Translations under genes and position numbers: made by a program | Notes under the pieces: generated by a model | What the model was told of the DNA's origin: nothing | Seen by the model: only the letters and a program-made list of their open reading frames with translations | Database searches by the model: none | Source of the DNA: an uncultured Rickettsiales bacterium | GTDB taxonomy: Bacteria; Pseudomonadota; Alphaproteobacteria; RF32; CAG-239 | Length of the DNA: 64,000 bases | Assembly: GCA_900551865.1 (NCBI GenBank) | Contig: URXV01000002.1 | Location: 1 to 64,000 of the forward strand | Reading direction: 5' to 3' | Part shown: positions 29,849 through 39,293 of the stretch, one piece after another | Layout of the letters: each line of letters opens with the position of its first letter | Position numbering within the stretch: the first letter of the stretch is position 1

Positions 29849-31282
29849 ATGCGCGAGGATATGGTTAAAAAATATTTTATTAAAACTTTCGGCTGCCAGA
29901 TGAACGTTTACGATTCAAACAGGATGGCGAATATGCTGGAGGAGATGGGGCTTAAAAAAGCAGCGGCGCTGAAAGACGCCGACGTGGTCGTGTTCAATAC
30001 GTGCCATATCCGCGAAAAGGCGGCGGAAAAAGTCTTTTCCGATTTGGGCAGGGCTTATCTGGTCAAGCAGGAGCGGGCCGAGGAGGGAAAAGATACGATT
30101 ATCGGAGTTACCGGCTGCGTGGTTCAGGCGGAAGACGAGGAGATAATGAAAAGGGCGCCGTATGTCGATTTTGCTCTGGGGCCGCTCAGGTATTTCCGGC
30201 TGCGGGAAGTGGTGGAAAGCGTTTTTCGCGAAAGAGAGAGAGGAAAAGGAACCGGGCAGGAACAGGAACGTTTGGTTGCCGGGCAGGGACAGACTGGGAA
30301 AGAACAGACTGGAAAAGGACGCAGGGGAACCGGGCTGCTGGATACGGAATTTTCGGCGGTTTCCAAGTTTGACTATCTGCCGGAAAACAAGTCTGAAGGC
30401 GGCTGTTCGTATCTGGCGATTCAAGAGGGGTGCAATAATTTTTGTACCTATTGCGTCGTGCCGTATACCCGCGGGGTAGAAGTGTCGCGCCCGGTGGAGG
30501 AAATCTTGCGCGAAGCGAGACGGCTGGCGGATACCGGCAGCGTTGAGCTGAACCTTTTAGGGCAGAATGTCAATTCATATCACGGCGAAGACGTGGCGGG
30601 CAGAGAACGGAATCTGGCGTATCTGCTCAACCGGGTGGCGGAAATTGACGGGATTAAACGCATTCGCTATACGACGTCTTATCCGGCAGACGTGGACGAC
30701 GACCTGATTCGCTGCCATAAGGAGCTGGACAAGCTGATGCCGTATCTGCACCTGCCGATACAATCCGGCTCCGATGCAGTGCTGAAGAGAATGAACCGGC
30801 GGCATACGCGCGACGAATATCTGCGGGTGGTTGAAAAACTGAAAGAGGCGAATCCGGCAATCGGCATGTCATCGGATTTTATCGTTGGATTTCCGGGCGA
30901 GACTGAGGAAGATTTCCAGCAGACGCTGGATGTGGTCAACCGGGTTCAGTATATTCAGGCTTTTTCGTTCAAATACAGTCGGCGTCCGGGAACGCCTGCG
31001 GCAGTAATGGACGGGCAGATTGACGAAAAAGTGAAGAAAGAGCGGCTGCAGGTTTTGCAGGATTTGCTGTTTTCTTATCAAACGAAGTTTAATAAGAATA
31101 GCGTCGGCAAGGTTATGCCGGTACTGTTCGAATCCAAGGGGCGGCACAAAGGGCAGCTCGTCGGGCGGACGCCTTATATGCAGAATCTGCATGCGGAGGC
31201 GGACGGTTCTTTACTTAACAAAATCGTTGAAGTGCGCGTTACGGACGCTTCAACCAACTCTTTAAGCGGGGAGGTACTGTAA
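29849..31282 (+). CDS. miaB: tRNA-2-methylthio-N6-dimethylallyladenosine synthase MiaB
   Basis: 477 residues from ATG 29849; ATG 29861 (residue 5) is an alternative. MiaB adds a methylthio group to i6A37 of tRNA using two Fe-S clusters and SAM. The UPF0004 domain has the three auxiliary-cluster Cys (TFGCQMN, FNTCHIRE, VTGCVVQ). The radical SAM motif is CNNFCTYC, and a TRAM domain ends the protein. Between the N-terminal domain and the radical SAM domain a Gly/Gln/Lys/Arg-rich insert of about 30 residues (about 129-158) replaces the short usual linker. First gene of miaB-phoH-ybeY-lnt. Confidence 0.95.
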   Translation: MREDMVKKYFIKTFGCQMNVYDSNRMANMLEEMGLKKAAALKDADVVVFNTCHIREKAAEKVFSDLGRAYLVKQERAEEGKDTIIGVTGCVVQAEDEEIMKRAPYVDFALGPLRYFRLREVVESVFRERERGKGTGQEQERLVAGQGQTGKEQTGKGRRGTGLLDTEFSAVSKFDYLPENKSEGGCSYLAIQEGCNNFCTYCVVPYTRGVEVSRPVEEILREARRLADTGSVELNLLGQNVNSYHGEDVAGRERNLAYLLNRVAEIDGIKRIRYTTSYPADVDDDLIRCHKELDKLMPYLHLPIQSGSDAVLKRMNRRHTRDEYLRVVEKLKEANPAIGMSSDFIVGFPGETEEDFQQTLDVVNRVQYIQAFSFKYSRRPGTPAAVMDGQIDEKVKKERLQVLQDLLFSYQTKFNKNSVGKVMPVLFESKGRHKGQLVGRTPYMQNLHAEADGSLLNKIVEVRVTDASTNSLSGEVL

Positions 31283-31283
31283 T

Positions 31284-32249
31284 ATGGCAGAACTTAGTTT
31301 TGAACTTTTTAACAATCAGCTGTTGAAGGTTGTTGTCGGGGTCAATGACGAAAATATGCGGCTGGTTGAAAAAATGCTGAATGTTGAAATTTTGAGTTTC
31401 GGCAACCAGATAACAATTAAAGGGGCGGCGAGCGACGTGGAAAATGCCAAAACGGCGATTAATATTTTGTATGAAAAGGCCAGCAAGGGGCATGTTGTCG
31501 GCGAGCAGGAAGTCAAGGCTGCGGTGCGAATCTGCGGCGGTGCCGAATCGGCAGACGAAAAGCAGTCTTTGAGCGAAATTGTCCTGAAAACCAAAAAACG
31601 CTATATTTATCCGCGGTCGGCAACGCAGGCAAAGTATATTACCGAGATGATGCAGAACGAACTGGTGTTCGGCCTGGGGCCTGCCGGTACGGGTAAGACT
31701 TATCTGGCAGTGGCGTTGGCGGTATCAATGATGCTGGAAGGTGCGGTAGACAAGATTATCCTGTCGCGTCCGGCAGTCGAGGCAGGGGAAAATCTTGGCT
31801 TTCTTCCCGGTGATTTGAAAGAGAAAGTTGACCCGTATCTGCGGCCGTTGTATGACGCTTTGTACGAAATGCTGCCGGCAGAACAGGTGGACAAGAAACT
31901 GGCTCTGGGCGAAATTGAAATCGCGCCGCTGGCATTTATGCGCGGGCGGACGCTTTCCAATGCGTTTGTTATCTTGGACGAGGCGCAGAACACGACGCCG
32001 ATGCAGATGAAAATGTTTCTGACCCGTCTGGGCGAGAATTCGCGGATGGTTGTCAACGGCGACCTGAGCCAGGTGGATTTGCCGCGCGGGGTCATTTCCG
32101 GATTGCGCGACGCACTGGATACGCTGAAAGGCATCAGCAATATCGGGTCGGTTACTTTTTCGGCCAACGATGTCGTGCGTCACGGGCTGGTTGCAAAAAT
32201 AGTCAAAGCGTATGAAGAAAAGAGCAAAAAGGAACAAGATGAAAAGTAA
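31284..32249 (+). CDS. phoH: PhoH-family ATPase
   Basis: 321 residues. Two parts: an N-terminal KH/RNA-binding-like region and a P-loop ATPase (Walker A GPAGTGKT near residue 132; Walker B VILDEAQN near 230). PhoH-like proteins associate with RNA metabolism and ribosome biogenesis beside YbeY. It starts one base after miaB's stop. The ybeY start lies inside its last codons. Confidence 0.93.
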   Translation: MAELSFELFNNQLLKVVVGVNDENMRLVEKMLNVEILSFGNQITIKGAASDVENAKTAINILYEKASKGHVVGEQEVKAAVRICGGAESADEKQSLSEIVLKTKKRYIYPRSATQAKYITEMMQNELVFGLGPAGTGKTYLAVALAVSMMLEGAVDKIILSRPAVEAGENLGFLPGDLKEKVDPYLRPLYDALYEMLPAEQVDKKLALGEIEIAPLAFMRGRTLSNAFVILDEAQNTTPMQMKMFLTRLGENSRMVVNGDLSQVDLPRGVISGLRDALDTLKGISNIGSVTFSANDVVRHGLVAKIVKAYEEKSKKEQDEK

Positions 32250-32775
32250 AATAGAGCTGAATGTAACGGTTGACGACGAGCAGTGGACGGAAAATACCGA
32301 CTTTGACGCGGTTAAGGTAGCCGAAGAGCTCAGGGATTTGGCATTTGCGTATGTCGCCGATGCCTGCGAGCATGAATTGCTGGCGCTGGATAAGGCGTAT
32401 GAGGTTAACGTCTGCCTCAGCAACGATGCGGAAGTCCAGCGGTTGAACAAGGAATTCCGGGGAATGGACAAGCCAACGAACGTCTTGTCTTTTGCCTGTA
32501 TTGACGATGACGAATTCTGGGATATGCTGGACAAGTCGGCCGATATGGAACTGGGCGACATCATTCTTGCGTTTGAAACCTTGCAGCGTGAGGCGGACGA
32601 GAAACATATAACCGTTTATGCCCATTATTGCCATTTGCTGGTGCACGGTTTTCTGCATATTCTCGGATTTGACCATCAGACAGATGAGGAAGCAGACGAA
32701 ATGGAAAGTTTGGAAACAGAAATTCTGGAACAGTTTTCGATTGACAATCCTTATCAAGATACGGCGGAAGACTGA
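32239..32775 (+). CDS. ybeY: rRNA maturation endoribonuclease YbeY
   Basis: 178 residues. YbeY is a zinc-dependent endonuclease involved in 16S rRNA 3' end maturation. The metal motif HxxxHxxGxDH reads HGFLHILGFDH near residue 135. GMDKPTNVLSFAC and MELGDIILAFE also match. ATG 32239 is chosen because AAGGAACAAG precedes it; an upstream in-frame ATG at 32212 lies inside phoH. The CorC/TlyC gene usually found between ybeY and lnt is absent. Confidence 0.93.
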   Translation: MKSKIELNVTVDDEQWTENTDFDAVKVAEELRDLAFAYVADACEHELLALDKAYEVNVCLSNDAEVQRLNKEFRGMDKPTNVLSFACIDDDEFWDMLDKSADMELGDIILAFETLQREADEKHITVYAHYCHLLVHGFLHILGFDHQTDEEADEMESLETEILEQFSIDNPYQDTAED

Positions 32776-32822
32776 TAAATGCAGAGAGCCGGAGGAAATT
32801 AACGAATGCTGGAAAACTACCG

Positions 32823-34670
32823 ATGATGTTGTTTCCAAAACAGCTGAAACCGTTGATGTTTGTGCGAATGCGGCTGCGGGGCAGGGCTGTCCGCGGCGTG
32901 TTCGCTTTTCTGGCGGGCGTGGCTGCAACGCTGATTTTTCCGCCATATGCAGGCAGCTGGGAAGGCTACGTTGCGCTGATTGCCTTTCTGGCTGTGCTGC
33001 TGGGAGAAGATAAGGATGACGGCGGAAAGAATGATTGGGAGATTGAGGGGCAGAGCGGCGAGGAGACCGCCGGACGGAGCGGTCAGGAGAACGGCGATTG
33101 GGGGAGCTGTTGTTCGGATAGCAAGAGGGGCGGCAGTTTCGGCGATGAAAAACAGAATGATGAGAGGGACGGCAGTTCCGGCGATAGGAAGAACGGCGAG
33201 GAAATTTATGGAAAGCGCGGCAGGGAGAATAATGAACGCAGTGGTCAGGAAAACAGCGGCCGTCCGGTGTGGAGAAAGTGGTTTGGTGCAGCGTATGTCT
33301 TTGGATTTTCCTTTTATGCGGTCAGCTTTTCCTGGATTAGCAATGCGTTGTTAATTGACGGCAACAAGTTTGCGGCCTTTATTCCTGTGGTGTTTGCTGC
33401 GACGGGGTTTTTTTTCGGGCTGTTCTGGGCTGTTCCGGCGGCGTTGGCGGCAGGGGGGCGGAATATATATGCGCGGGCGCTGCTATTTTGTACATGGTTT
33501 GTTTTTTTTGAGTGGATACGGAGCTTTATTTTTACCGGTTTTCCGTGGAATCTGCTGGGAACGGCGCTGGCTTTTGACGCGCGGGCAATCCAAGGGGCGG
33601 CATATATAGGGACTTACGGTCTGTCCTTGCTGTTGTTGCTATTGTTGTGTGGGGTGGCGATTTTGATTGCCGGAGCTTTCCGGCGGCGATTTTACCGCGG
33701 GGCGTTTTGGTTTGTGCTGCTGCCGGCAGGGGTTCTGCTTTGGGCGGCGGCGCAATACGAAAAAACAGTGTCCGGCGATATGATGGTGCGGCTGGTGCAG
33801 CCGAGCATTCCGCAGACGTTTAAATGGGAGCCGGAGCTGGCTTACCGCAATTTTCGCAAGTACATTGACTTAAGTAAAAGCAGGTCGTCAGACGGCGTGA
33901 AACTGGTCGTGTGGGGCGAAACGGCCAGCCCGTATTTTTTGGACAGGGATGAGCGGCATCTTGCGGAGATTACAGAGGCGGTTCCCGACGGGGGATTTTT
34001 GATTACGGGGCTGTTGCGGGCGGGGTTTGAAAACGGTACATACCTTCCTTATAATTCCATGTTTGTGATTAACGGGCGGGGAGAAATCAAAGACTATTAT
34101 GATAAGGCGCATTTGGTTCCGTTTGGCGAGTATCTGCCTTTCCGCGAATACCTTCCGGCCTTTATGGCGCCGGTGGCCAGTGTTGTCGGCGATTTGGGCA
34201 GCGGCGAGAAATATAAGAATCTGCAGGTTGCTGGGCTGCCGCTGATGGGCGGAGCTATTTGCTATGAGAGTATTTTTCCCAAGGAGGTTCTTAATCCCGA
34301 ACAAAAGCCGGGGCTTTTGGTTGTTTTGGCCAATGACGGGTGGTATGGCGTGAGCGCAGGCCCATATCAGCATCTGGCGGCGGCACAGATGCGCGCGGTC
34401 GAAGAAGGCATTACGGTTATCCGCAGCGCCAATACCGGAATTAGCGCGGTTATCGCTCCGAACGGCGATATGTCCGGGCTTATCGGTTTGAATGAAGAGG
34501 GAATTTCAGATACGGTTCTGCCGAAAGTTTTGGAAAAATCCACATTGTACGGGCGGTACGGCAATATTGTGCCGGGCGGACTGTTACTTTTCTGCCTGCT
34601 GCTGGCCTTGCTGTTAAATTCATCCGTTATAAATACAACCAGAAGATGTAGCGGCAATGAACGAGGCTGA
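32823..34670 (+). CDS. lnt: Apolipoprotein N-acyltransferase with hydrophilic insert
   Basis: 615 residues, about 90 more than usual. Lnt adds the third acyl chain to lipoproteins at the inner membrane. The nitrilase domain has the triad Glu366 (WGET), Lys428 (YYDKAHLVPFGEY) and Cys480 (AICYESIFP). Eight or so hydrophobic segments surround it. Between the first membrane segment (ending LLGED) and the next (WRKWFGAAYVFGF), residues 61-150 are Gly/Ser/Glu/Asn/Arg-rich and repetitive (SGQENG, SGQENS, GSSGDRKNGEE). This insert would face a hydrophilic compartment and is not part of the fold. Confidence 0.93.
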   Translation: MMLFPKQLKPLMFVRMRLRGRAVRGVFAFLAGVAATLIFPPYAGSWEGYVALIAFLAVLLGEDKDDGGKNDWEIEGQSGEETAGRSGQENGDWGSCCSDSKRGGSFGDEKQNDERDGSSGDRKNGEEIYGKRGRENNERSGQENSGRPVWRKWFGAAYVFGFSFYAVSFSWISNALLIDGNKFAAFIPVVFAATGFFFGLFWAVPAALAAGGRNIYARALLFCTWFVFFEWIRSFIFTGFPWNLLGTALAFDARAIQGAAYIGTYGLSLLLLLLLCGVAILIAGAFRRRFYRGAFWFVLLPAGVLLWAAAQYEKTVSGDMMVRLVQPSIPQTFKWEPELAYRNFRKYIDLSKSRSSDGVKLVVWGETASPYFLDRDERHLAEITEAVPDGGFLITGLLRAGFENGTYLPYNSMFVINGRGEIKDYYDKAHLVPFGEYLPFREYLPAFMAPVASVVGDLGSGEKYKNLQVAGLPLMGGAICYESIFPKEVLNPEQKPGLLVVLANDGWYGVSAGPYQHLAAAQMRAVEEGITVIRSANTGISAVIAPNGDMSGLIGLNEEGISDTVLPKVLEKSTLYGRYGNIVPGGLLLFCLLLALLLNSSVINTTRRCSGNERG

Positions 34671-34789
34671 CAATATTTTTTGTAACATATAGCCATGGTT
34701 GTATAATTGTATAAAATGTTATTGCAACTTATAAAGTAATGATGTAAATAAACGAGAGTAGAAACGATTGTAATTTCAGGAGACGAACT

Positions 34790-35287
34790 ATGCCGCGCGG
34801 ACGTAAAAGGAAATCAGAAATATTAGGCGATGAAACCGCAAATGACAGCAGCATCGGACCTATTGACGAACATGTAGGCGCAAGAATCTGCGCCCGGAGG
34901 AAACTCTTGCAGCTCAGCCAAAAGCAAATGGCGGAAAAGCTGGGGATTACTTTTCAGCAGATTCAAAAATATGAAAAGGGCGTTAACCGTATCGGAGCGG
35001 GAAGGCTTTATACGATTGCATCTATTCTCGGCGTTGATATAGATTATTTTTTCGACGGCATCAGCCCCGAGATTTTGAGCATTGGCAGCACCGCTGATTA
35101 TGCATCGTGTTATGGTACCGGTTTTCTGCGGGAAGATGACGGAGATTATAAGTCGGATCCGATGCAGGGCGCTGAGGCGGTTATGCTGCTGAAGGCGTTT
35201 TATTCGCTGCCGGCGAAGGCACGGACTGCACTGCTGATGATGTTGACGAGTCTTAAGAACAGGGAAGATTTGGACAACGATGTATAA
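34790..35287 (+). CDS. XRE-family transcriptional regulator, alphaproteobacterial type
   Basis: 165 residues. The helix-turn-helix spans about 27-80 (VGARICARRKLLQLSQKQMAEKLG, ITFQQIQKYEKG). A basic N-terminal tail (RGRKRKSE) precedes it, and a C-terminal part (SLPAKARTALLMMLTSL) may dimerise. Such a gene commonly stands after lnt in this cluster in alphaproteobacteria, usually followed by metK and trmB; metK is missing here. It overlaps the trmB start by eight bases. Confidence 0.85.
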   Translation: MPRGRKRKSEILGDETANDSSIGPIDEHVGARICARRKLLQLSQKQMAEKLGITFQQIQKYEKGVNRIGAGRLYTIASILGVDIDYFFDGISPEILSIGSTADYASCYGTGFLREDDGDYKSDPMQGAEAVMLLKAFYSLPAKARTALLMMLTSLKNREDLDNDV

Positions 35288-36017
35288 TCAGGGGATTGTG
35301 CCGGACGTACCGAAATTTTTCGGAAGAAGAAAAGGGCGCGTTGTCCGGAAAGCAAAACAGTTTTTGTTGGAGAAAATGCTGCCACAGATGCGGGTAACGT
35401 CCGCGGCAGATTTTGATGCGGAAAAGCTGTTCGGCGGCGCAAAAAAAGAAATTTGCCTGGAAATCGGTTTCGGCGACGGGCAGCATTTGTACGGCCAGGC
35501 GAAGAACAATCCGCAGAACGGTTATGTCGGAGTGGAAGTTTTTCAAAACGGGGTGGCCAATCTGCTGACGCTTATCAGCGGCATCAAAGATGGGGACAAG
35601 CTTCCCGAAGAAATCAGGGTTGAAGATTATCCGGTGCGAAATATCAGGGTGTATGATGATGATGTCCGGCTGTTGTTTAAGCAGATTCCCGATAATTTTT
35701 TTGATAAGGTTTTTCTGTTGTTTCCGGATCCGTGGCCGAAGAAAAAGCACGCGGGACGGCGGTTTGTCAATCCGGATAACCTGAAGGAGGTGTATCGGGT
35801 GCTCAAAACGGGCGGGTTGTTTCGGATTGCAACCGACCATCCGGTATATAAGCGCCATGTTCTGCGGACAATGCATCAGTATGCCGGTTTTATCTGGACG
35901 GCAAAATGCGGGGAAGACTGGAAACGCGAACCGGCAGGCTGGGTCAGGACGAAATATCAGCAAAAGGCAGTCCGGGAAGGCCGACGACCGGTGTTTTTTG
36001 ACTATCGGAAAATATAG
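35280..36017 (+). CDS. trmB: tRNA (guanine-N7)-methyltransferase
   Basis: 245 residues. TrmB methylates G46 of tRNA using SAM. Motif I is LEIGFGDGQ, motif IV is FLLFPDPWPKKKH, and the RRFVNPDNL and GLFRIATDHPVY stretches follow the family. An N-terminal extension of about 40 residues is usual in alphaproteobacteria. Translational overlap with the regulator upstream. A hairpin terminator follows. Confidence 0.94.
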   Translation: MYNQGIVPDVPKFFGRRKGRVVRKAKQFLLEKMLPQMRVTSAADFDAEKLFGGAKKEICLEIGFGDGQHLYGQAKNNPQNGYVGVEVFQNGVANLLTLISGIKDGDKLPEEIRVEDYPVRNIRVYDDDVRLLFKQIPDNFFDKVFLLFPDPWPKKKHAGRRFVNPDNLKEVYRVLKTGGLFRIATDHPVYKRHVLRTMHQYAGFIWTAKCGEDWKREPAGWVRTKYQQKAVREGRRPVFFDYRKI

Positions 36018-36084
36018 CCAAAAGTTGATGAGATAAAATGATGGTTTAAAATTATCATAGCATAACATAGCACTTCTGTCAAAT

Positions 36085-36134
36085 AAAAAAGCAATATCAG
36101 AGCGATGTCCGAGATATTGCTTTTCTTTTTTTGC
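36085..36134. terminator. Rho-independent terminator after trmB
   Basis: gcaatatc / gatattgc stem with a 14-base loop, A-rich on the left and T-rich on the right. Confidence 0.8.
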
Positions 36135-36176
36135 TGAGAAAAAAGGATCGTTTTATTTCAACAACAGGAGGTTAAA

Positions 36177-37139
36177 ATGGCTAAGTTAAATAATAAGGAA
36201 ATCCAAGACAGGATTGATTTGGAGATGGGGAATAACGGCAAGGTTAACCCGCCCCCGAGAGATGCACACTCAAAATTTCGTTTTGAAATTGAAGAGAGCA
36301 TTGAGGATTTGATTCGGGATATGAAAGAACGCCCGAAGAAACACTATCCACAGGAAAGAGTGATTAACGAAGAGACCGGTGAGGTCAGGTTTTGGGATGG
36401 AGGTTCTAAGGCTCCTTGGAAATTTATTGAGATTGAAGATGGGAAGTATGAGCTAGAAGATACTGATTGGTGTGATTGCTATGCATCTGTACGAAAAGAA
36501 GATGAAAAACTGTCAATTACGACGGCTACGAGCAGCTATCAGTATGAAATAACACCGCGTGCGGGCGGCGGTAGTTGTGTTGAATTTTCCGGGCCGGTTA
36601 ACGGGCTGCTTGCCCAGAATTTGCTGCCGAAGATGACGTATGAGCCGTATACGCTTTGGGGCAAGTTTGTGGACAAAGAGACCGGCAAGGATTTGACGGA
36701 TTATATGGACATGCAGCTGTACGGGGAACTCAGGGCGCAAAAAAACAGGCAGATTATTGAAGGAAGTTATCTCTATGGATATACTAAACCGGGAAATGAA
36801 CAGGACAGGTACGGATTCCAAGTTAATGAGCGCTTTAATAACGAAATACCGTTTTTTGCGAAAAGCATTGACCTTGAATATACGCTTCAGGAGCGGAAAC
36901 AATACCGGGCACAGAAAGGTTTTGAGGAAGGGCGAAAAGCGCCATCTTATGAACTTAAAGAAAACAAAGCGGACATAAAAAAACGCTTGGAAGCCGTGCG
37001 CGGGAAACTCTCCGGCGTTGTCGCGGCGGATAAAATCGCCGAGGATAAGATTTCCGGCAAGGATAAACGGATGGCGACGCCCCAAATCAGTGTTGAACTG
37101 GCGGCGGAAATCCGGAGAAGGAAAGCAACAGAGAAGTAA
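36177..37139 (+). CDS. Acidic cytoplasmic protein, unknown function
   Basis: 320 residues with AACAACAGGAGG before the ATG, an excellent ribosome binding site. No signal peptide or membrane helix. Residues 1-60 are charged; the middle has strands (KFIEIEDGKYELEDTDWCDCY, KLSITTATSSYQYEI) and PYTLWGKFVDKETGKDL; the end is a basic helix (RKQYRAQKGFEEGRKAP, RLEAVRGKLSG). Unknown family; position between trmB and a divergent exported protein gives no clue. Confidence 0.6.
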   Translation: MAKLNNKEIQDRIDLEMGNNGKVNPPPRDAHSKFRFEIEESIEDLIRDMKERPKKHYPQERVINEETGEVRFWDGGSKAPWKFIEIEDGKYELEDTDWCDCYASVRKEDEKLSITTATSSYQYEITPRAGGGSCVEFSGPVNGLLAQNLLPKMTYEPYTLWGKFVDKETGKDLTDYMDMQLYGELRAQKNRQIIEGSYLYGYTKPGNEQDRYGFQVNERFNNEIPFFAKSIDLEYTLQERKQYRAQKGFEEGRKAPSYELKENKADIKKRLEAVRGKLSGVVAADKIAEDKISGKDKRMATPQISVELAAEIRRRKATEK

Positions 37140-37256
37140 GCTGCTGAAACTGTCGAAAACGGGCAGGGATAACGAGGTTCAAAACAATGAAACGCGTATT
37201 GTTGAATTGATTGACGGAAAAAATGCCTGCCAACACTGATGTTTTTGAAACCAACA

Positions 37257-37288
37257 CCGGAAATGCCGAAGTTTTACGGCATTTCCGG
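37257..37288. repeat. Perfect 12-bp inverted repeat
   Basis: ccggaaatgccg and cggcatttccgg around an 8-base loop, between convergent genes. There is no T run, so it may be an RNA hairpin stabiliser or a binding site, not a classical terminator. Confidence 0.7.
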
Positions 37289-37349
37289 AAACGGGAGCGG
37301 CAGCCGGCGTTTTTTTGCTCCGGCAGGCATCTGGAAGAAGGGCTGTTAA

Positions 37350-38837
37350 CTAACGTCCGCGGATAAAATCAACGGCAGACAGAAACAACGTTTTTCCTTT
37401 TTCCAGCGGAGTTTGTTTGCGGGTTTCAGGCACGGCGGCAGCCTGCATCGAATCTTTCCGGTCGTTGTTATGCGCAGCGATACGCATTTTGCTTTCGGCT
37501 ATTTCAACGGCTTTTTGATAATCAGCGGCAAGCCGGCGGGCTCCCGACAATTCAAGTTCTTTATACTGGCGGATGATGTCCGGGGTGATGATATTCAACT
37601 CGTACATTTCATCAACCCCGTAGCGTTTGCTTTTTCCGGTTACCCAGTTTTTGACCGTGCTGCGCAGTATCTGATTTTTCTCTCCGGGACGGGCATTTAT
37701 GTCTTTACGGAGATCTTGGGCATCTTTTAGCGCAGCTTTGCCGTTTCCTTTCCAGTTGATGTTGCTGATTGCCGCGGCAATGGCAAACGGCGGAATACGG
37801 GTTGCATCCAAATTGCCGTGTTCGTCTTTCAAGTTCAGGCTGCGAGCCAGGGCGGCGGTAACGTGTTTGGTTTTGCCGGGACGCCCAAGCTGATAAAAGC
37901 TTAAATTGTAATCTTCAATCTGTTTTTTGAGCATTTCTTCCGACGGAAACAGTTCAGTCAGACAGAGATAGTTTTTTGTCGTACTGCTTAAGGTTATGGT
38001 TTTTCCGGCGTTTTTGCTCATGCGGGCTTCTTCACTTGCAATGAATCTTTTTAGGGCAGGGGAAGCGATTTTGCTCCAAGCGTCGGTTTTTAATTTTAAA
38101 TTGGCATAAACCTGTCCGTGCAACGCCGCGTCTCTTTCATCCATCGGGCGCAGGTCGCCGTTTTCATCAAAAAATTTGTGCTCAAGCTCTCCGGCGGCGT
38201 CATTGACGTTTCCTTGCGAGGCAGTCAGCAGCGGTAAGACGTATTGTCTGGTTTCGGGATTGGCTGCCAGATATTTGATGAAGGATTTGACGGCATTGTC
38301 GTCCATCTGCGAAGGACCCTTGGTAATTCCGGTTTTGCTCATAATGCGGAGGTCGACTACATATTTTGCCAACTGGTCTTCATTCTTTTTGGGGTTATAA
38401 GTCTGGCATTCGCTGCGATATACGAGGCTTAAAGCGTTGGCTTTGGTCAATTCATCCGCCAGGACGCGTTTCAGTTCTATTTTTCCGCTTTTCTGGTACA
38501 GGTCGGCATTGATTATGTAGGTATATTCGCTGCGCTTATAGGCGAAAGCTTCAGCATCGCTGATGGCGGGGATGTCTTCAAAACGGTGGTAGACTTTTTC
38601 TGCTGCGCGTTTAACGGCGGCGTGCTTTTGCACGGAAACCGTTTCATTGTCGGGAAGATGTCCTGCAGCCGCGTTTAATTCTGCAATTTGCAAAGCGGAC
38701 GGCTGGGCGCCGACTGTAATTTCTTTTGCGGTTTGCTCCGGGGATTCGGCTTTGGCGGCATTGGGTTCCGGCAGTCCTGAAAGGGCAGCGCCGGCCGCTA
38801 TGATTCCTGCGCCTGCAATGATTTTGGCCTTCGACAT
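37350..38837 (-). CDS. Secreted protein of unknown function
   Basis: 495 residues. A Gly/Ala-rich signal sequence (AKIIAGAGIIAAGAALSGLP) with cleavage near residue 30 precedes a large, mainly helical soluble domain. Conserved-looking portions are YRSECQTYNPKKNEDQLAKYVVDL, TGITKGPSQMDDNAVKSFIKYLAANPETRQYVLPLL and FAIAAAISNINWKGNGKAALKDA. The YRSECQ.Y and G.SQM stretches faintly resemble lysozyme-like transglycosylase loops, but I could not confirm a catalytic core. Likely periplasmic. Confidence 0.6.
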   Translation of the reverse strand: MSKAKIIAGAGIIAAGAALSGLPEPNAAKAESPEQTAKEITVGAQPSALQIAELNAAAGHLPDNETVSVQKHAAVKRAAEKVYHRFEDIPAISDAEAFAYKRSEYTYIINADLYQKSGKIELKRVLADELTKANALSLVYRSECQTYNPKKNEDQLAKYVVDLRIMSKTGITKGPSQMDDNAVKSFIKYLAANPETRQYVLPLLTASQGNVNDAAGELEHKFFDENGDLRPMDERDAALHGQVYANLKLKTDAWSKIASPALKRFIASEEARMSKNAGKTITLSSTTKNYLCLTELFPSEEMLKKQIEDYNLSFYQLGRPGKTKHVTAALARSLNLKDEHGNLDATRIPPFAIAAAISNINWKGNGKAALKDAQDLRKDINARPGEKNQILRSTVKNWVTGKSKRYGVDEMYELNIITPDIIRQYKELELSGARRLAADYQKAVEIAESKMRIAAHNNDRKDSMQAAAVPETRKQTPLEKGKTLFLSAVDFIRGR

Positions 38838-39293
38838 CTTTTATATTTTCCTCTTTTGATATAAATATTTAATCCTGTTTATCTTAATTTTTAATATAGC
38901 ATGAAAGTTGTCCTTTGTCCAGTGTTTTGGGAAAACAATGTGAAAAAAATCGTTTTAAATCAAGTATAGGCTGCTGACTGCGACAGGCAAAGCCGAGTGA
39001 AAGGTACAAAGGCGGAAAAACGGTTGAGAGCAGAACGGAAAATAGCTGAGAAGATAAGAAAGGAGAAACAGACAGCGAGGACAAGCACGGAAAGACGGCT
39101 GAGAGGGACAGGTGCCGGCGAGCGGTTAATGTGCAGGCGGAAAACTGGCGAACAGGCGACATTTTTTAAATCCAGTGGAAAAAACGCACTTTTTAAAGGC
39201 AAAATTAAATTTTATGTATTAAGTTCAAACAGACTTGGGGAAGGATTTTTTTCTCCGATACGGCTTACAAGTAATAATTTTAAGGAAATAAAA
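38838..39293. other. Long purine-rich intergenic region upstream of secY
   Basis: The secY frame happens to stay open through this region, but codon character and the lack of a ribosome binding site argue it is non-coding. A dense run of purines (about 38990-39120) resembles the low-complexity DNA inside lnt. The secY ribosome binding site aaggaaa lies at 39282-39288. Confidence 0.45.

Noticed and set aside
38997..39293. A 99-residue in-frame N-terminal extension of SecY
   Set aside because: SecY is already full length from 39294, which has a good ribosome binding site; the extension is purine-rich low-complexity translation.
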